Part shown: positions 18,259 through 27,440 of the stretch, piece by piece
Numbering within the stretch: position 1 is the stretch's first letter
Layout: each line of letters begins with the position of its first letter
Made by a program: the position numbers and the translations under genes
Origin: Streptomyces sp. ST2-7A
Lineage (GTDB): Bacteria > Actinomycetota > Actinomycetes > Streptomycetales > Streptomycetaceae
Assembly (NCBI RefSeq): GCF_021390475.1
Contig: NZ_JAJUWS010000003.1
Location: forward strand, 1 to 64,000
Length of the DNA stretch: 64,000 nucleotides
Direction of reading: 5' to 3'
The notes under the pieces: model-generated
Told to the model about the DNA's origin: nothing
Database searches by the model: none
What the model saw: only the letters and a program-made list of their open reading frames with translations

Positions 18259-19659
18259 TCACGAACCGTCGGGAGCACGCCCGGGCGACCCGTACCCGGC
18301 GTCCCCGGTGCCGTCGGGGGCACCGGGGGCGCGCCTCCCGGCGGACCGCGCGGTCCCCGCGCGGTCGGTGGTGAGCCGACCGTGCAGGGACCGCGCCATC
18401 GCGTCGGTCAGGGCGGCGATCTGATCGACCACCACCCGCAGCCGGGTCGTTTCGTCCCCGGCCGCCGCGTACAGCGCCCGGTACTGCGGGTCCAGCCCGT
18501 CCGGCGCCCGCGCCACCAACGCCTCCGCGAGCTCCGCCAACAACTCCCGCTGACGCGAACGCACCCGCTCCTGCTCCGGCCGCAGCACCACGTACAGCCG
18601 TGCCACCGCCTTCAGCACGTCGCACTCCAGCCGCACCCCGCGCGGCACGATCAACTCCGCGTCGTACCGGGTCAACGGCCCGCTGCCGTACCGCACCCGG
18701 GTCGCCCCCTCCACGGCGAGGCAGAAGCGGCCGATGAGCTGACTGGTGGCGTTCTTCAACCGCGCCTGCGCGACGGCCGTGCCGTCGTAGTGGTGCGGCC
18801 ACCACTCGGCCTCCAGCAGCCGGTCCAGCGCCTCCCCCGCCTCCGCCTCCTCCGTGCCCGGCGGCGCGTACAACTCCAACGCGACGGCCAGCACGTGCCG
18901 GCGCTCGGGCTCGGCGAGCAACAGGTTGGGGTCCAGGTGCCCGGCGTGCAGGCCGTCCTCCACGTCGTGCACCGAGTACGCCACGTCGTCGGCCCAGTCC
19001 ATCACCTGCGCCTCGAAGCAGCGGCGGCCCTTCGGCGCGCCCTCCCGCAACCAGTCGAAGACCGGCAGGTCGTCGGCGTAGACGCCGAACTTGGCGGCGC
19101 CGGGCGCGGCCGGCCCCTCCGGGTGCGCGCCGCGCGACCACGGGTACTTGGTCGCGGCGTCCAGCGCGGCCCGGGTGAGGTTGAGGCCCACCGGCTCGGT
19201 GACGTCGCCGCCCCGGAACCGTTTGGGCTCCAGCCGGGTGAGCAGCCGCAGGGACTGCGCGTTGCCCTCGAAACCGCCGCACGGCCCGGCCACGGCGTTC
19301 AGCACCCGCTCACCGTTGTGGCCGAACGGCGGGTGGCCGAGGTCGTGCGCCAGACAGGCCGTCTCCACCAGATCCGGGTCGCAGCCGAAGGAGGCGCCCA
19401 ACTCCCGACCGACCTGCGCGCACTCCAGGGAGTGCGTGAGCCGGGTGCGGGGGCTGGCGTCCCGCGCGGGCGACGGATCGATCGGGTCGGGGGTCACCAC
19501 CTGGGTCTTGCCGGCCAGGCGGCGCAGCGCGGCCGAGTGCAGGACCCGGGCGCGGTCGCGTTCGAAGGCGGTGCGACCGGGCCGCTTGTCCGGCTCCGGG
19601 TCCCACCTGTCGGTGTCGGCCGGTCCGTAATGCCGCGCGCCCCGCTCCCGCTGCTCCAT
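18259..19659 (-). CDS. dgt: deoxyguanosinetriphosphate triphosphohydrolase-like protein
   Basis: An HD-superfamily enzyme of 466 residues that cleaves dNTPs to deoxynucleosides and triphosphate. Metal-binding residues are visible: RLTHSLE (His76), [16 protein letters not shown] (His104, Asp105) and a later [14 protein letters not shown]. The N-terminal [20 protein letters not shown] with [17 protein letters not shown] is the typical start. The ATG at 19659 lies 6 bases after TACGGT and has no ribosome site, so leaderless translation is likely. It diverges from the AlkB gene and converges on the lipase gene. Confidence 0.92.
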   Translation of the reverse strand: MEQRERGARHYGPADTDRWDPEPDKRPGRTAFERDRARVLHSAALRRLAGKTQVVTPDPIDPSPARDASPRTRLTHSLECAQVGRELGASFGCDPDLVETACLAHDLGHPPFGHNGERVLNAVAGPCGGFEGNAQSLRLLTRLEPKRFRGGDVTEPVGLNLTRAALDAATKYPWSRGAHPEGPAAPGAAKFGVYADDLPVFDWLREGAPKGRRCFEAQVMDWADDVAYSVHDVEDGLHAGHLDPNLLLAEPERRHVLAVALELYAPPGTEEAEAGEALDRLLEAEWWPHHYDGTAVAQARLKNATSQLIGRFCLAVEGATRVRYGSGPLTRYDAELIVPRGVRLECDVLKAVARLYVVLRPEQERVRSRQRELLAELAEALVARAPDGLDPQYRALYAAAGDETTRLRVVVDQIAALTDAMARSLHGRLTTDRAGTARSAGRRAPGAPDGTGDAGYGSPGRAPDGS

Positions 19660-19671
19660 ACACCGACCGTA
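19660..19671 (-). promoter_or_regulatory. leaderless-type -10 of dgt
   Basis: TACGGT (minus strand, 19671-19666) is followed by 6 bases and then the ATG at 19659. No clear -35 is seen. Confidence 0.45.
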
Positions 19672-19818
19672 GCCGCTGCCGGGACCCCTCCCGCACCACG
19701 CGGCGCGGGTGTCGGTGGGGCGTGGCAGGGTGGTTCCCGGGAGCGGGGCCGCCGTGGGGGACGGTCCCGGACGAGGTGTTCGGTCCCGGGACCCGTATCG
19801 GGAGGTGGCGCGAAACCG

Positions 19819-20508
19819 ATGGCCTCGCACGACACGCTCTTCGACCCGCCCGGCGGGGGCGGGGCTCCGGGTGGCCCGGTGACGATCGTGCCGGGCGCCG
19901 TCCACCTGCCCGGATGGCTGGACGACGACCGACAGCGAGATCTGCTGGCCGCCTGCCGGGAGTGGGCCCGGCCGCCCGCCGGCCTGCGCACGGTGCGCAC
20001 CCCGCGCGGCGGGACGATGTCCGCCCGGCAGGTCTGCCTGGGGTGGCACTGGTCCCCGTACCGGTACTCCCGGCACGTGGTGGACGGCGACGGCGCCCCG
20101 GTCAAGCCGTTCCCCACCCGGCTGGACGCCCTGGCCCGCGAGGCGGTGGCCGCGACCGGGCCGGACGGTCCGGTGGTGCCGATGGAGGCGTACGACATCG
20201 CCCTGATCAACTTCTACGACGCCGACGCCCGGATGGGGATGCACCGCGACGCCGAGGAGCACTCCGACGCCCCCGTGGTGTCGCTGAGCCTCGGTGACAC
20301 CTGCGTCTTCCGGTTCGGCAACCCGGAGAACCGGGGACGGCCCTACACGGACGTGGAGTTGCGGAGTGGGGACGCCTTCGTCTTCGGCGGGCCGGCCCGC
20401 GCCGCGTACCACGGCGTGCCGCGTGTGCGGCCCGGCACGTCGCCGGCGTGGCTGGGCCTGACGGGGCGGCTGAACATCACCCTGCGGGTGAGCGGCCTGG
20501 CGGGCTGA
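19819..20508 (+). CDS. AlkB-family 2-oxoglutarate/Fe(II) dioxygenase
   Basis: It should repair alkylated bases (1-methyladenine, 3-methylcytosine) by oxidative demethylation. Of 229 residues, the iron ligands are the HxD of MHRDAEE (His142, Asp144) and His198 in AAYHGV. The 2-oxoglutarate-binding arginines lie in GRLNITLR (Arg217, Arg223). [14 protein letters not shown] is the family signature, and the nucleotide-recognition lid includes [10 protein letters not shown]. The ATG at 19819 is preceded by GGAGGTGG at slightly long spacing. It diverges from dgt, and both act on damaged or excess nucleotides. No ada or alkA homologue is adjacent. Confidence 0.88.
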   Translation: MASHDTLFDPPGGGGAPGGPVTIVPGAVHLPGWLDDDRQRDLLAACREWARPPAGLRTVRTPRGGTMSARQVCLGWHWSPYRYSRHVVDGDGAPVKPFPTRLDALAREAVAATGPDGPVVPMEAYDIALINFYDADARMGMHRDAEEHSDAPVVSLSLGDTCVFRFGNPENRGRPYTDVELRSGDAFVFGGPARAAYHGVPRVRPGTSPAWLGLTGRLNITLRVSGLAG

Positions 20509-20814
20509 GCGCCGGTACGGGTGACCGACAGCGCGGTCCGACGGGCCGGCGGCCGGAGCGCGTGGGGCGGGGGCACGACCCGACGAACCGGCCTCCGGCG
20601 TGGGTGACCGGCGACCGGTGCGGAGGGTCCGCCGCGGTGGCGACCTCACCGCTCCCGGCCCGCGAATCCACCGGGCCGGGGCTCCCCGGGGCCCGGAGCC
20701 ACCTCCCCCGGCCGACCCCCGACCCGCCGGGCACACGTCGGGTGGGAAACGCCCGCTCCCCGCCCCGGGGCCCGGCCTGCCCCCGCCTCCTCGGGCCGCT
20801 TCCCCCGGGGCCGG
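20509..20814. other. convergent intergenic region, nothing firm
   Basis: Very GC-rich DNA between the ends of the AlkB and GNAT genes. Only short stems, such as GCGGTG with CACCGC at 20634-20652, are seen; no gene or convincing terminator. Confidence 0.4.
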
Positions 20815-21360
20815 TCACCCCGGGGCGTCGAGCACCGCCTCGGCCGGCGTGACCTCGTGCACCCGTACCGGCCGCCCACAGCCGGGGTCCACCGTCTCCA
20901 GCACCGGCCGCATCCCCAACTTCGCCATCACCCGCTCCGAGGCGTCGTTGCCGATCTGCGCGACGCTCACCACCCGCTCCAACCCGCGACCCCCGAAGCC
21001 GAACCGCAGGGCCGCGCGGGCGGCCTCGGTGGCCAGGCCCCGCCCCTGGAAGGACCGGCCCAACCGCCACCCCACCTCGACCGCCGGCAGCACCTCCGGC
21101 AGGTAGTGGGGCACCACCGGGCCGGTGAAGCCGGCCAACTCCCCGCTCTCCGTGACCTCCACTGCGAACAGGCCGAACCCCTCGGCCTCCCACTCCCGTT
21201 CCATCGCCTCGATACCGGCCCGGGTGCTCCGGGTGTCCCGCGTCGAGCCGTCGCCGATCCACCGCATCACCTCCGGGTCGGCGTTGATCGCCGCCATCGC
21301 GGCGACGTCCTCCTCCCGCCACCGCCGCAGCATCAGCCGTTCCGTCCGCATCACTGTCAT
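20815..21360 (-). CDS. GNAT-family N-acetyltransferase (RimJ/RimL-like)
   Basis: A 181-residue acetyltransferase. It opens with the RimJ/L-like MRTERLMLRRWREEDVAAMA. The acetyl-CoA site is VEVGWRLGRSFQGRGLATEA (Q/RxxGxG/A as FQGRGLA), followed by NDASERVMAKLGM, where the conserved Asn and Ser-Xaa-Arg helix are present. The ATG at 21360 follows GGGGAGGATGAG. It begins five bases after the upstream gene ends, so the two are probably co-transcribed. The substrate, a ribosomal protein, antibiotic or small amine, cannot be told from sequence. Confidence 0.82.
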   Translation of the reverse strand: MTVMRTERLMLRRWREEDVAAMAAINADPEVMRWIGDGSTRDTRSTRAGIEAMEREWEAEGFGLFAVEVTESGELAGFTGPVVPHYLPEVLPAVEVGWRLGRSFQGRGLATEAARAALRFGFGGRGLERVVSVAQIGNDASERVMAKLGMRPVLETVDPGCGRPVRVHEVTPAEAVLDAPG

Positions 21361-21364
21361 CCGC

Positions 21365-21766
21365 TCATCCTCCCCCGCCGGTACCAGGAACGGCCCCGGA
21401 CTCCGGCGACCCGAAGGTGAGGCGGGCGGCGGCGTCGAGAACGGCGCCGTATCGCTCCGGCGAGGTGACGTCCCCGCCGGGAAGAACCGCCACCTCCCGC
21501 GCGGGATCCCCGTTCCACGCCTCGGCGTCCACCCATCCCCCTCGAAAGAGCACCACGCGGAACTCCGCCCCTCCCGGCCCGGACACCCGGACACCGAGGG
21601 CATCGGGGTCCCGCACCCGGGTCCGGTCCGTCACGAGAGGAGGCGGCCATGCCCCGTCCCCGTCACGCCAGGTGATGGAACCAACCGTCAATCCGGCGGC
21701 TCGCCAAGCGGCGGCTCTGCGGGTCACCACATCGAGAGCGGCATCGAGGTCCACGATGTACTCCAT
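21365..21766 (-). CDS. hypothetical protein, 133 aa
   Basis: A small soluble protein starting MEYIVDLDAALDVVTRRAAA, with a central GVRVSGPGGAEFRVVLFRGG and a C-terminal YGAVLDAAARLTFG. I recognise no family. Codon use is strongly G/C at third positions, and the frame ends 4 bases before the GNAT start, which supports a real gene. The start is uncertain: no good ribosome site precedes 21766, and the frame extends to 21835. It is probably an operon partner of the acetyltransferase. Confidence 0.55.
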   Translation of the reverse strand: MEYIVDLDAALDVVTRRAAAWRAAGLTVGSITWRDGDGAWPPPLVTDRTRVRDPDALGVRVSGPGGAEFRVVLFRGGWVDAEAWNGDPAREVAVLPGGDVTSPERYGAVLDAAARLTFGSPESGAVPGTGGGG

Positions 21767-21940
21767 CAGGTCATCGTGGCACCGCCGATGAGGAAGACCG
21801 ATTGCGACGGTCCATCCGTCACCGGGCCCCTGCACCGGTGCGTGTCGTGCGGCCGGCCCCGCCCCGCCCGCCTCGGGCGGCCCTTCCGGTCACGGGGCCG
21901 TGTCGCGGACGCGCGGCCGGACGTGACCGGGTGCGGCCGG

Positions 21941-23098
21941 TCAGCGATCCCGGCGGGTGTTGAGCCGGGCGGCCCGGCGGGTCAGGTGGTCGCGCTCGGC
22001 GAGGTTGGTGGCCTTACGGGCCGCCTCGACGTACAGCCGTGCCGCCGTCGCGAGGTCGCCGTCGCGCTCGTGGAGGTGGGCGGCCACGGCGGTGTGGCGG
22101 GGCAGCGAGTCGTCCAGCTCCGCGAGCGCCGCCAGGCCGGCGCGCGGTCCGTCGGCCTCCCCGACGGCCACCGCGCGGTTGAGCCGGACGACGGGGCTGT
22201 CGGTCAGGCGCGCGAGTTCGTCGTACCACTCGACGATCTGTACCCAGTCGGTCTCCTCGACGGTGGGGGCGTCGGCGTGGAGGGCCGCGATGGCGGCCTG
22301 GGCCTGGAACTCACCCAACCGGTCGCGGGCCAGGGCCGCCTGCAGGATCTCCACACCCTCGGCGATCAACCCGGTGTCCCACCGACTCCGGTCCTGCTCG
22401 GCGAGCGGCACCAGGCCGCCTTCGGGCGTGGTTCGGGCGGCCCGCCGGGCGTGGTGGAGCAGCATCAGGGCGAGCAGCCCCGCCGGCTCGGGGTGGTCGA
22501 TCGCCACCGCGAGCCGCCGGGTGAGCCGGATGGCCTCGGCGGCGAGGTCGATATCGCCGGAGTAGCCCTCGTTGAAGATCAGGTAGAGGACCCGCAGCAC
22601 GGTGGCGACGTCACCGGGCCGGTCGAACCGCACGCCGGAGACGGTGCGCTTGGCCCGGCTGATCCGCTGCGCCATGGTCGCCTCGGGCACCAGGTGGGCC
22701 CGGGCGATCTGGCGGGTGGTGAGCCCACCGACCGCGCGCAGGGTGAGCGCGACCGCCGAGGACGACGTCAACGACGGGTGCGCGCACAGGAAGTGCAGCC
22801 ACAGCGTGTCGTCCGCCGCCGGCACGGGGCCGGGCGCCGGCTCCTCGTCGACGAGGTCCTCCCTCCGGCGACGGGCCGCGTCCGCCCGGGTCCCGTCGAG
22901 GAACCGGCGCCAGGCCACGGTGACCAGCCACCCCTTCGGATCCCGTGGGGGGTCGGCCGGCCAGACGCGGACCGCCTCGACCAGCGCGTCCTGCACCGCG
23001 TCCTCGGCCGCCGCGAACTCGGCTCCGCGGCGGACGAGGATTCCGAGCACGCCCGGGGTGAGGCTCCGGATCAGGGCCTCGTCCACGGCGGGGGTCAT
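21941..23098 (-). CDS. ECF42-type sigma factor with C-terminal TPR-like extension
   Basis: A 385-residue extracytoplasmic-function sigma factor. Region 2 has VLVRRGAEFAAAEDAVQDAL and GWLVTVAWRRFLD; region 4 has LRAVGGLTTRQIARAHLV and EATMAQRISRAKR. About 200 further residues form a helical, TPR-like domain (YLIFNEGYSG; RLNRAVAVGEADGPRAGL; RDHLTRRAARL) instead of an anti-sigma partner. This architecture with an adjacent DGPF gene defines ECF42, in which the extension controls activity. The ATG at 23098 follows GGAGTGAT; an upstream GTG at 23110 would overlap the DGPF stop. Its own target promoter is often upstream of the DGPF gene. Confidence 0.85.
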   Translation of the reverse strand: MTPAVDEALIRSLTPGVLGILVRRGAEFAAAEDAVQDALVEAVRVWPADPPRDPKGWLVTVAWRRFLDGTRADAARRRREDLVDEEPAPGPVPAADDTLWLHFLCAHPSLTSSSAVALTLRAVGGLTTRQIARAHLVPEATMAQRISRAKRTVSGVRFDRPGDVATVLRVLYLIFNEGYSGDIDLAAEAIRLTRRLAVAIDHPEPAGLLALMLLHHARRAARTTPEGGLVPLAEQDRSRWDTGLIAEGVEILQAALARDRLGEFQAQAAIAALHADAPTVEETDWVQIVEWYDELARLTDSPVVRLNRAVAVGEADGPRAGLAALAELDDSLPRHTAVAAHLHERDGDLATAARLYVEAARKATNLAERDHLTRRAARLNTRRDR

Positions 23099-23106
23099 CT
23101 CCGGGA

Positions 23107-23514
23107 TCACTCCGTGACGGTGGGCGGCGCGGTCAGGAAGGGGCGCACCTCGAGCCACTCGTGGATCGGCTCCCCGCCCGCCCCGGGGGCGGCCGACAGT
23201 TCACCGGCCAGTTCGAGGGCGCGCTCGTAACCGTCGACGTCGATCACCATCCAACCGGCGATGAGGTCCTTGGTCTCGGCGAACGGCCCGTCGGTGACCG
23301 GCGGGCGGCCCTCGCCGTCGTACCGGACGAACGTCCCCTCGGGGGCGAGCGCCTGTCCGTCGACGAACTCGCCGGTCCCCTCCAGCCGGGCCGCGAAGTC
23401 ACTCATGTACCGCATGTGGGCCGAGATCTCCTCCGGCGTCCACTTCTCCATGGGCACGTCGTTGACCGGGGTCGGGGCGCCACGGTAGTGCTTGAGCAGC
23501 AGGTACTTGGCCAT
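23107..23514 (-). CDS. DGPF/YCII-related protein, ECF42 partner
   Basis: A 135-residue YCII-family protein. The hallmark DGPFAETKDLIAGWMVIDVD is present near residues 89-108, with the N-terminal MAKYLLLKHYRG strand. These small dimeric alpha/beta proteins are encoded beside ECF42 sigma factors and are among their targets; the biochemical reaction is unknown. The ATG at 23514 follows GAGGAG at 7 bases. The sigma-factor gene begins immediately after, and its alternative GTG overlaps this stop by four bases, so the two are co-expressed. Confidence 0.85.
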   Translation of the reverse strand: MAKYLLLKHYRGAPTPVNDVPMEKWTPEEISAHMRYMSDFAARLEGTGEFVDGQALAPEGTFVRYDGEGRPPVTDGPFAETKDLIAGWMVIDVDGYERALELAGELSAAPGAGGEPIHEWLEVRPFLTAPPTVTE

Positions 23515-23881
23515 GATGGTTCTCCTCGGTGCCGGTGCGACCCATTGTGGTCGCGTTCGGGTGCGTTCACGGGGGAGACGGAGCCGATCACGGGTTCTCG
23601 ACATCCCCGGCCAAGTTTTTTCGACCCGGCCGAGCGAGCCGGGGTGAGCCGACCTCCGGTCTCCGGATCCACGACCCGGCACGGAGGCGGGAGGGGGCCG
23701 GGGCGGGAGGGGGCCGGGGTGAGCCCCCGGGTGATGCGGCGCCGGCGGATCAGTCGCGCGGGCGGGGGGCCACCGGGCGGGGGATACCCCTCACGAAACC
23801 CTCGGACGCACCGCGCCCCGGGCCGTGCGCCGGAAGAACCACCCGCGTCCCGATCGGGACGACCGACAAGGAAAAGGTGCC
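23515..23881. other. intergenic region upstream of DGPF and DUF397 genes
   Basis: It should contain the DGPF promoter (minus strand) and that of the DUF397 gene. A two-copy, 16-base-period tandem repeat lies at 23686-23719. No gene is supported. Confidence 0.45.
23686..23719. repeat. short tandem repeat, two copies
   Basis: GGCGGGAGGGGGCCGG occurs twice with a 16-base period. It is a simple purine-rich repeat of no evident function. Confidence 0.5.
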
Positions 23882-24286
23882 ATGCCCCGCGACTTCCTCT
23901 TCCGTACCTCCGGCCACAGCGGCGGCCAACCGGACTCGCAGTGCGTCGAGGTGGCCACGAACGTACCCGGCACCGTGGCCGTCCGTGACTCCAAGCGGCG
24001 CGCCTCACCCCACCTGCGCCTCTCCCCCGGCGCCTGGCACGCCTTCCTCGACCGAACGGTGAACGCCCCGCACCGACCGTCGGGCCGCCCCGGCCCGGCG
24101 CCCACTCCGCCGCGGCGGCCGGTCAGGCGGCGGCGTGGTGGAGGGCGCGCACCGGGAGCGCGGCGGCGGCCCTGTCGAAGCGGTGCAGCAGCAGCCGGGC
24201 CAGCGAGGCGTGCGCGCCCAGCGGCTCGGCGACGATCCCCGGCGCGGCCTCCGCGCAGCGCGTGGCGAAGAAGCCGGGGGCGGTGA
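23882..24286 (+). CDS. DUF397-domain protein with run-on C-terminus
   Basis: The N-terminal 60 residues match DUF397: FRTSGHSGGQPDSQCVEVA, then VAVRDSK and LRLSPGAWHAFLDRTV. Such proteins of about 65 residues usually sit beside an XRE-type DNA-binding protein and form Streptomyces regulatory pairs; no XRE gene is adjacent here. After residue 60 the frame continues for about 75 Pro/Arg/Gly-rich residues without a stop and overlaps the 3' end of the convergent chelatase gene. That tail probably arose by stop-codon loss. The ATG at 23882 follows AAGGAAAAGG. Confidence 0.65.
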   Translation: MPRDFLFRTSGHSGGQPDSQCVEVATNVPGTVAVRDSKRRASPHLRLSPGAWHAFLDRTVNAPHRPSGRPGPAPTPPRRPVRRRRGGGRAPGARRRPCRSGAAAAGPARRARPAARRRSPARPPRSAWRRSRGR

Positions 24287-24851
24287 AGCAGGAGGAGAGC
24301 GCGATCCCCCGGTGCCCGTGCGAGCGCAGCAACTCGACCGCCTCGGCCACGGTCGGCGAGGCGGCCGAGGCGTACGCCGGGACGACGGGGGCGCCGCCGA
24401 GCCGGTGGGAGAGCATCGCCGCCGTGGTGCGGGTCCCGGCGGCCGACTCGGGATCGCGGGAACCGGCCGACGCGAGCACCACGGCGCCGCCCCGGTACCC
24501 GGCCTCCAGCAACCGCCCGTACAGGGCCTCGACCAGCAGCGGGTGCGGCCCCAGACAGGCCGCGACGGTCGCGTCGAGGTGGGAGGCGCGGGAGAGCACC
24601 GAGGGGATGTCGTGCTTGACGTGGTAGCCGCGTCCGAACAGCAGCGGCACCAGTACCGCCTCCCCGCGCAGCCGGGCCAGGGTGTCGCCGAGCAGCGGCT
24701 CGTCGGTCTCCAGGTGGCCGAGCTCGACGCGCAGCGAGCGGCGCATGGCGCGCACCCGGCGCAGCAGGGCCAGGACGCTCTCGCGGGCCCGGGGGTCGGG
24801 GGAGCCGTGGGCGACGGCGACAAGGGTGGGGGCGGTGCGGGTGACGCTCAT
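24123..24851 (-). CDS. sirohydrochlorin chelatase (CbiX/SirB family)
   Basis: It should insert Fe(II), or Co(II), into sirohydrochlorin to make siroheme, needed by the nitrite reductase encoded 6 kb away. Of 242 residues, the metal-site motif VAVAHGSPDPRA opens the protein, LGHLETDEPLL follows, and VPLLFGRGYHVKHDIP provides further ligands. The second half, with GIALSSCFTAPGFFATR, is the pseudo-duplicated chelatase domain. The start overlaps no gene; a GlnR-type array sits 23 bases upstream, and the gene diverges from nasA. Its 3' end is overlapped by the DUF397 frame on the other strand. Confidence 0.85.
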   Translation of the reverse strand: MSVTRTAPTLVAVAHGSPDPRARESVLALLRRVRAMRRSLRVELGHLETDEPLLGDTLARLRGEAVLVPLLFGRGYHVKHDIPSVLSRASHLDATVAACLGPHPLLVEALYGRLLEAGYRGGAVVLASAGSRDPESAAGTRTTAAMLSHRLGGAPVVPAYASAASPTVAEAVELLRSHGHRGIALSSCFTAPGFFATRCAEAAPGIVAEPLGAHASLARLLLHRFDRAAAALPVRALHHAAA

Positions 24852-24873
24852 GTCGCCAGCTTGCGGTTCGCGT

Positions 24874-24900
24874 GTTACCCATGGGTTACCCGCAGGTCAC
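24874..24900 (-). promoter_or_regulatory. GlnR-type binding array between chelatase gene and nasA
   Basis: On the minus strand GTGAC-N6-GTAAC-N6-GTAAC has exact 11-base periodicity, matching the Streptomyces GlnR pattern gTnAc-N6-GaAAc-N6-GtnAC with one mismatch. A second, weaker pair of GTAAC words lies at 24963-24967 and 24986-24990 on the nasA side. Confidence 0.65.
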
Positions 24901-25013
24901 GTCCGTCCGGCTCCACGCTCACCGGCCCCGGACCCGGAACCTGAGTCGGTCGCCCCGGGGGCGTAACGCGCGCGGGGGGTCGGGCGTAACACGTCCGACC
25001 CACACTGACGGGT

Positions 25014-27440
25014 ATGAGCGCATCCCCCCGCACCGCCGGAACCGCCCCCGGGCCGGAGACCACGCCGTCGTCCGCGTCGGTCGACGGGACCGTGCCCACC
25101 CACTGCCCCTACTGCGCCCTGCAGTGCGGGATGGGGCTGCGTCCCGACCCAGGCACCCCCGCCGGCCTGCGGATCGTGGAGCGGACGGACTTCCCGGTCA
25201 ACCGGGGGGCGCTGTGCGGGAAGGGCCGCACGTCGCCGGAGGTACTGGCCGCGCGGGTGCGGCTGACCGGACCGCTGGTGCGCCGGTCCCCCGGCGGACC
25301 GTTGGAGCCCGCCGGGTGGGACGAGGCGTTGGACCGCGTGGTCGAGGGGCTGGCGGGGACCCGCCGGCGGTACGGCGCGGACGCGGTCGGCGTCTTCGGC
25401 GGCGGCGGTCTGACCAACGAGAAGGCGTATACGCTCGGGAAGTTCGCCCGGTTGGTGCTGGGCACCTCGCAGATCGACTACAACGGCCGGTTCTGCATGT
25501 CCTCGGCCGCCGCCGCCGGGACGAGGGCGTTCGGCGTGGACCGGGGTCTGCCGTTCCCGCTGGCGGACATCCCGCGCACCGGTTGCGTGATCCTGGTCGG
25601 CTCCAACCTCGTGGAGACCATGCCGCCCGCGCTGCGGTACCTGACCGAGCTGAAGGAGAACGGCGGGTCGCTGATCGTGGTGGACCCGCGCCGCACCCGC
25701 ACCGCCGAGCACGCCGACCTGCACCTCGCACCCCGTCCGGGTACCGATCTGGCGCTCGCCCTGGGCCTGCTGCACCTGGTGATCGCCGAGGGGCGGGTGG
25801 ACGAGGAGTACATCGCGGAGCGCACCACCGGCTGGCCGGAGGCCCGCGCCGCCGCGATGGCGCACTGGCCGGAGCTGGTCGAGCGCATCACCGGGGTGCC
25901 GCTGCCGGCGATGCGCGAGGCGGCGGAGCGGTTCCACCGGGCGGAGCACGCCATGGTGCTCACCGCGCGCGGCCCCGAGCAGCAGGCCAAGGGCACCGAG
26001 ACGGTGGGGGCGTGGATCAACCTGGCACTGGCGACCGGCCGGCCCGGTCGACCGCTGTCCGGGTACGGCTGCCTGACCGGCCAGGGCAACGGCCAGGGCG
26101 GCCGGGAGCACGGCCAGAAGGCCGACCAGCTGCCCGGTTACCGGATGCTCGCGGACGCCGACGCCCGGGCGCACGTGGCCGGGGTGTGGGGTGTGGATCC
26201 GGACTCGCTGCCGGGTCCCGGCCGCAGCGCCTACGAGCTGCTGGACGCGCTGGGGCGGGACACCCCCGACGGGGTGCGGTCGTTGTTGTTGCTGGCCTCC
26301 AACCCGGTGGTCTCCGCCCCGCGCGCGGCGCACGTGGAGGAGCGGATGCGGGCGCTGGACTTCCTGGTCGTCTGCGACGTGGTGCTCTCCGAGAGCGCGG
26401 AACTGGCCGACGTGGTGCTGCCGGTGACGCAGTGGGCCGAGGAGACCGGGACCATGACCAACCTGGAGGGGCGGGTCATCCTGCGCCGGAAGGCGGCCGA
26501 GCCGCCCGTCGGGTGCCGCAGCGACCTGCGGGTGATGCACGACCTGGCCGCCCGGATGGGCTGGGAGAAGGGTTTCCCCACCGACCCGGAGGAGGTGTTC
26601 GAGGAGCTGCGCCGCGCCTCGGCGGGTGGGAAGGCGGACTATTCGGGGATCACCTACCGGCGGATCATCGCGGAGGACGGGGTGTTCTGGCCCTGCCCGG
26701 ACACCGGCGCGGAGGCGGGCGCGGAGGCGGGTTCCGGGGGCGGCCCCGGCGATGCCCGGGGCGAGGAGCCGGCCGGCGGGTGGGAGGACGACCCGTCCAA
26801 CGACCACTCCGCCGACGCCTCCACTCCGACCGGGCCCGGCGGCGGCCGACCGACCCCGCACCCGGGTACGCCCCGGATGTTCCTGGACCGCTTCGCCACC
26901 CCCGACGGCCGGGCGCGCTTCGTCGCCGTGCAGCACCGGCCCTCGGCGGAGGAGCCGGACGCCGAGTACCCGCTGTTCCTGACCACCGGCCGGGTGCAGG
27001 CGCAGTACCAGTCCGGCGCGCAGACCCGCCGGGTCGCGGAGCTGAACGCCGCCGCGCCGGGCCCGTTCGTACAGGTGCACCCCCGGCTGGCGGAGCGGCT
27101 GGGCGTGGCGGAGGGGGAGCCGCTGGCGGTGACCTCGCGGCGGGGTCGGGCCGTGGCCCCGGCCCGGATCACCCCGGACATCCGTCCGGACACCGTCTTC
27201 ATGCCGTTCCACTGGCCGGGGGCCGGCCGGGCCAACACCCTGACCAACCCGGCGCTGGACCCGACCTCGCGGATGCCGGAGTTCAAGGTGTGCGCGGTGC
27301 GGGTGGAGCCGGTCGAACCGACGCCGGAGGACCGGGAGGGCGCCGGTGCCGACGCCGGGGCCGACGGGGCGGCTCAGTCGCCCGTCGCGGCCGGCGCGTC
27401 GGCGGGCTCCGAGGTCTCCCCGGCCACCCAGGCCAGGTAG
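25014..27440 (+). CDS. nasA: assimilatory nitrate reductase catalytic subunit
   Basis: A molybdopterin oxidoreductase that reduces nitrate to nitrite in the cytoplasm. The N-terminal 4Fe-4S site is CPYCALQCGMGLR, plus ALCGKG (the usual C-x2-C-x3-C ... CxKG). Molybdopterin-binding segments include GLTNEKAYTLGKFAR, NGRFCMSSAAAA and GYGCLTGQGNGQGGREHGQK. The C-terminal dinucleotide-binding domain has YPLFLTTGRVQAQYQSGAQT. A Gly/Glu-rich insert at about 560-625 is unusual in composition. The 808-residue chain lacks a fused ferredoxin or flavin domain, so a separate electron donor is needed. The 3' end overlaps cutA on the other strand by 67 bases. Confidence 0.93.
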   Translation: MSASPRTAGTAPGPETTPSSASVDGTVPTHCPYCALQCGMGLRPDPGTPAGLRIVERTDFPVNRGALCGKGRTSPEVLAARVRLTGPLVRRSPGGPLEPAGWDEALDRVVEGLAGTRRRYGADAVGVFGGGGLTNEKAYTLGKFARLVLGTSQIDYNGRFCMSSAAAAGTRAFGVDRGLPFPLADIPRTGCVILVGSNLVETMPPALRYLTELKENGGSLIVVDPRRTRTAEHADLHLAPRPGTDLALALGLLHLVIAEGRVDEEYIAERTTGWPEARAAAMAHWPELVERITGVPLPAMREAAERFHRAEHAMVLTARGPEQQAKGTETVGAWINLALATGRPGRPLSGYGCLTGQGNGQGGREHGQKADQLPGYRMLADADARAHVAGVWGVDPDSLPGPGRSAYELLDALGRDTPDGVRSLLLLASNPVVSAPRAAHVEERMRALDFLVVCDVVLSESAELADVVLPVTQWAEETGTMTNLEGRVILRRKAAEPPVGCRSDLRVMHDLAARMGWEKGFPTDPEEVFEELRRASAGGKADYSGITYRRIIAEDGVFWPCPDTGAEAGAEAGSGGGPGDARGEEPAGGWEDDPSNDHSADASTPTGPGGGRPTPHPGTPRMFLDRFATPDGRARFVAVQHRPSAEEPDAEYPLFLTTGRVQAQYQSGAQTRRVAELNAAAPGPFVQVHPRLAERLGVAEGEPLAVTSRRGRAVAPARITPDIRPDTVFMPFHWPGAGRANTLTNPALDPTSRMPEFKVCAVRVEPVEPTPEDREGAGADAGADGAAQSPVAAGASAGSEVSPATQAR

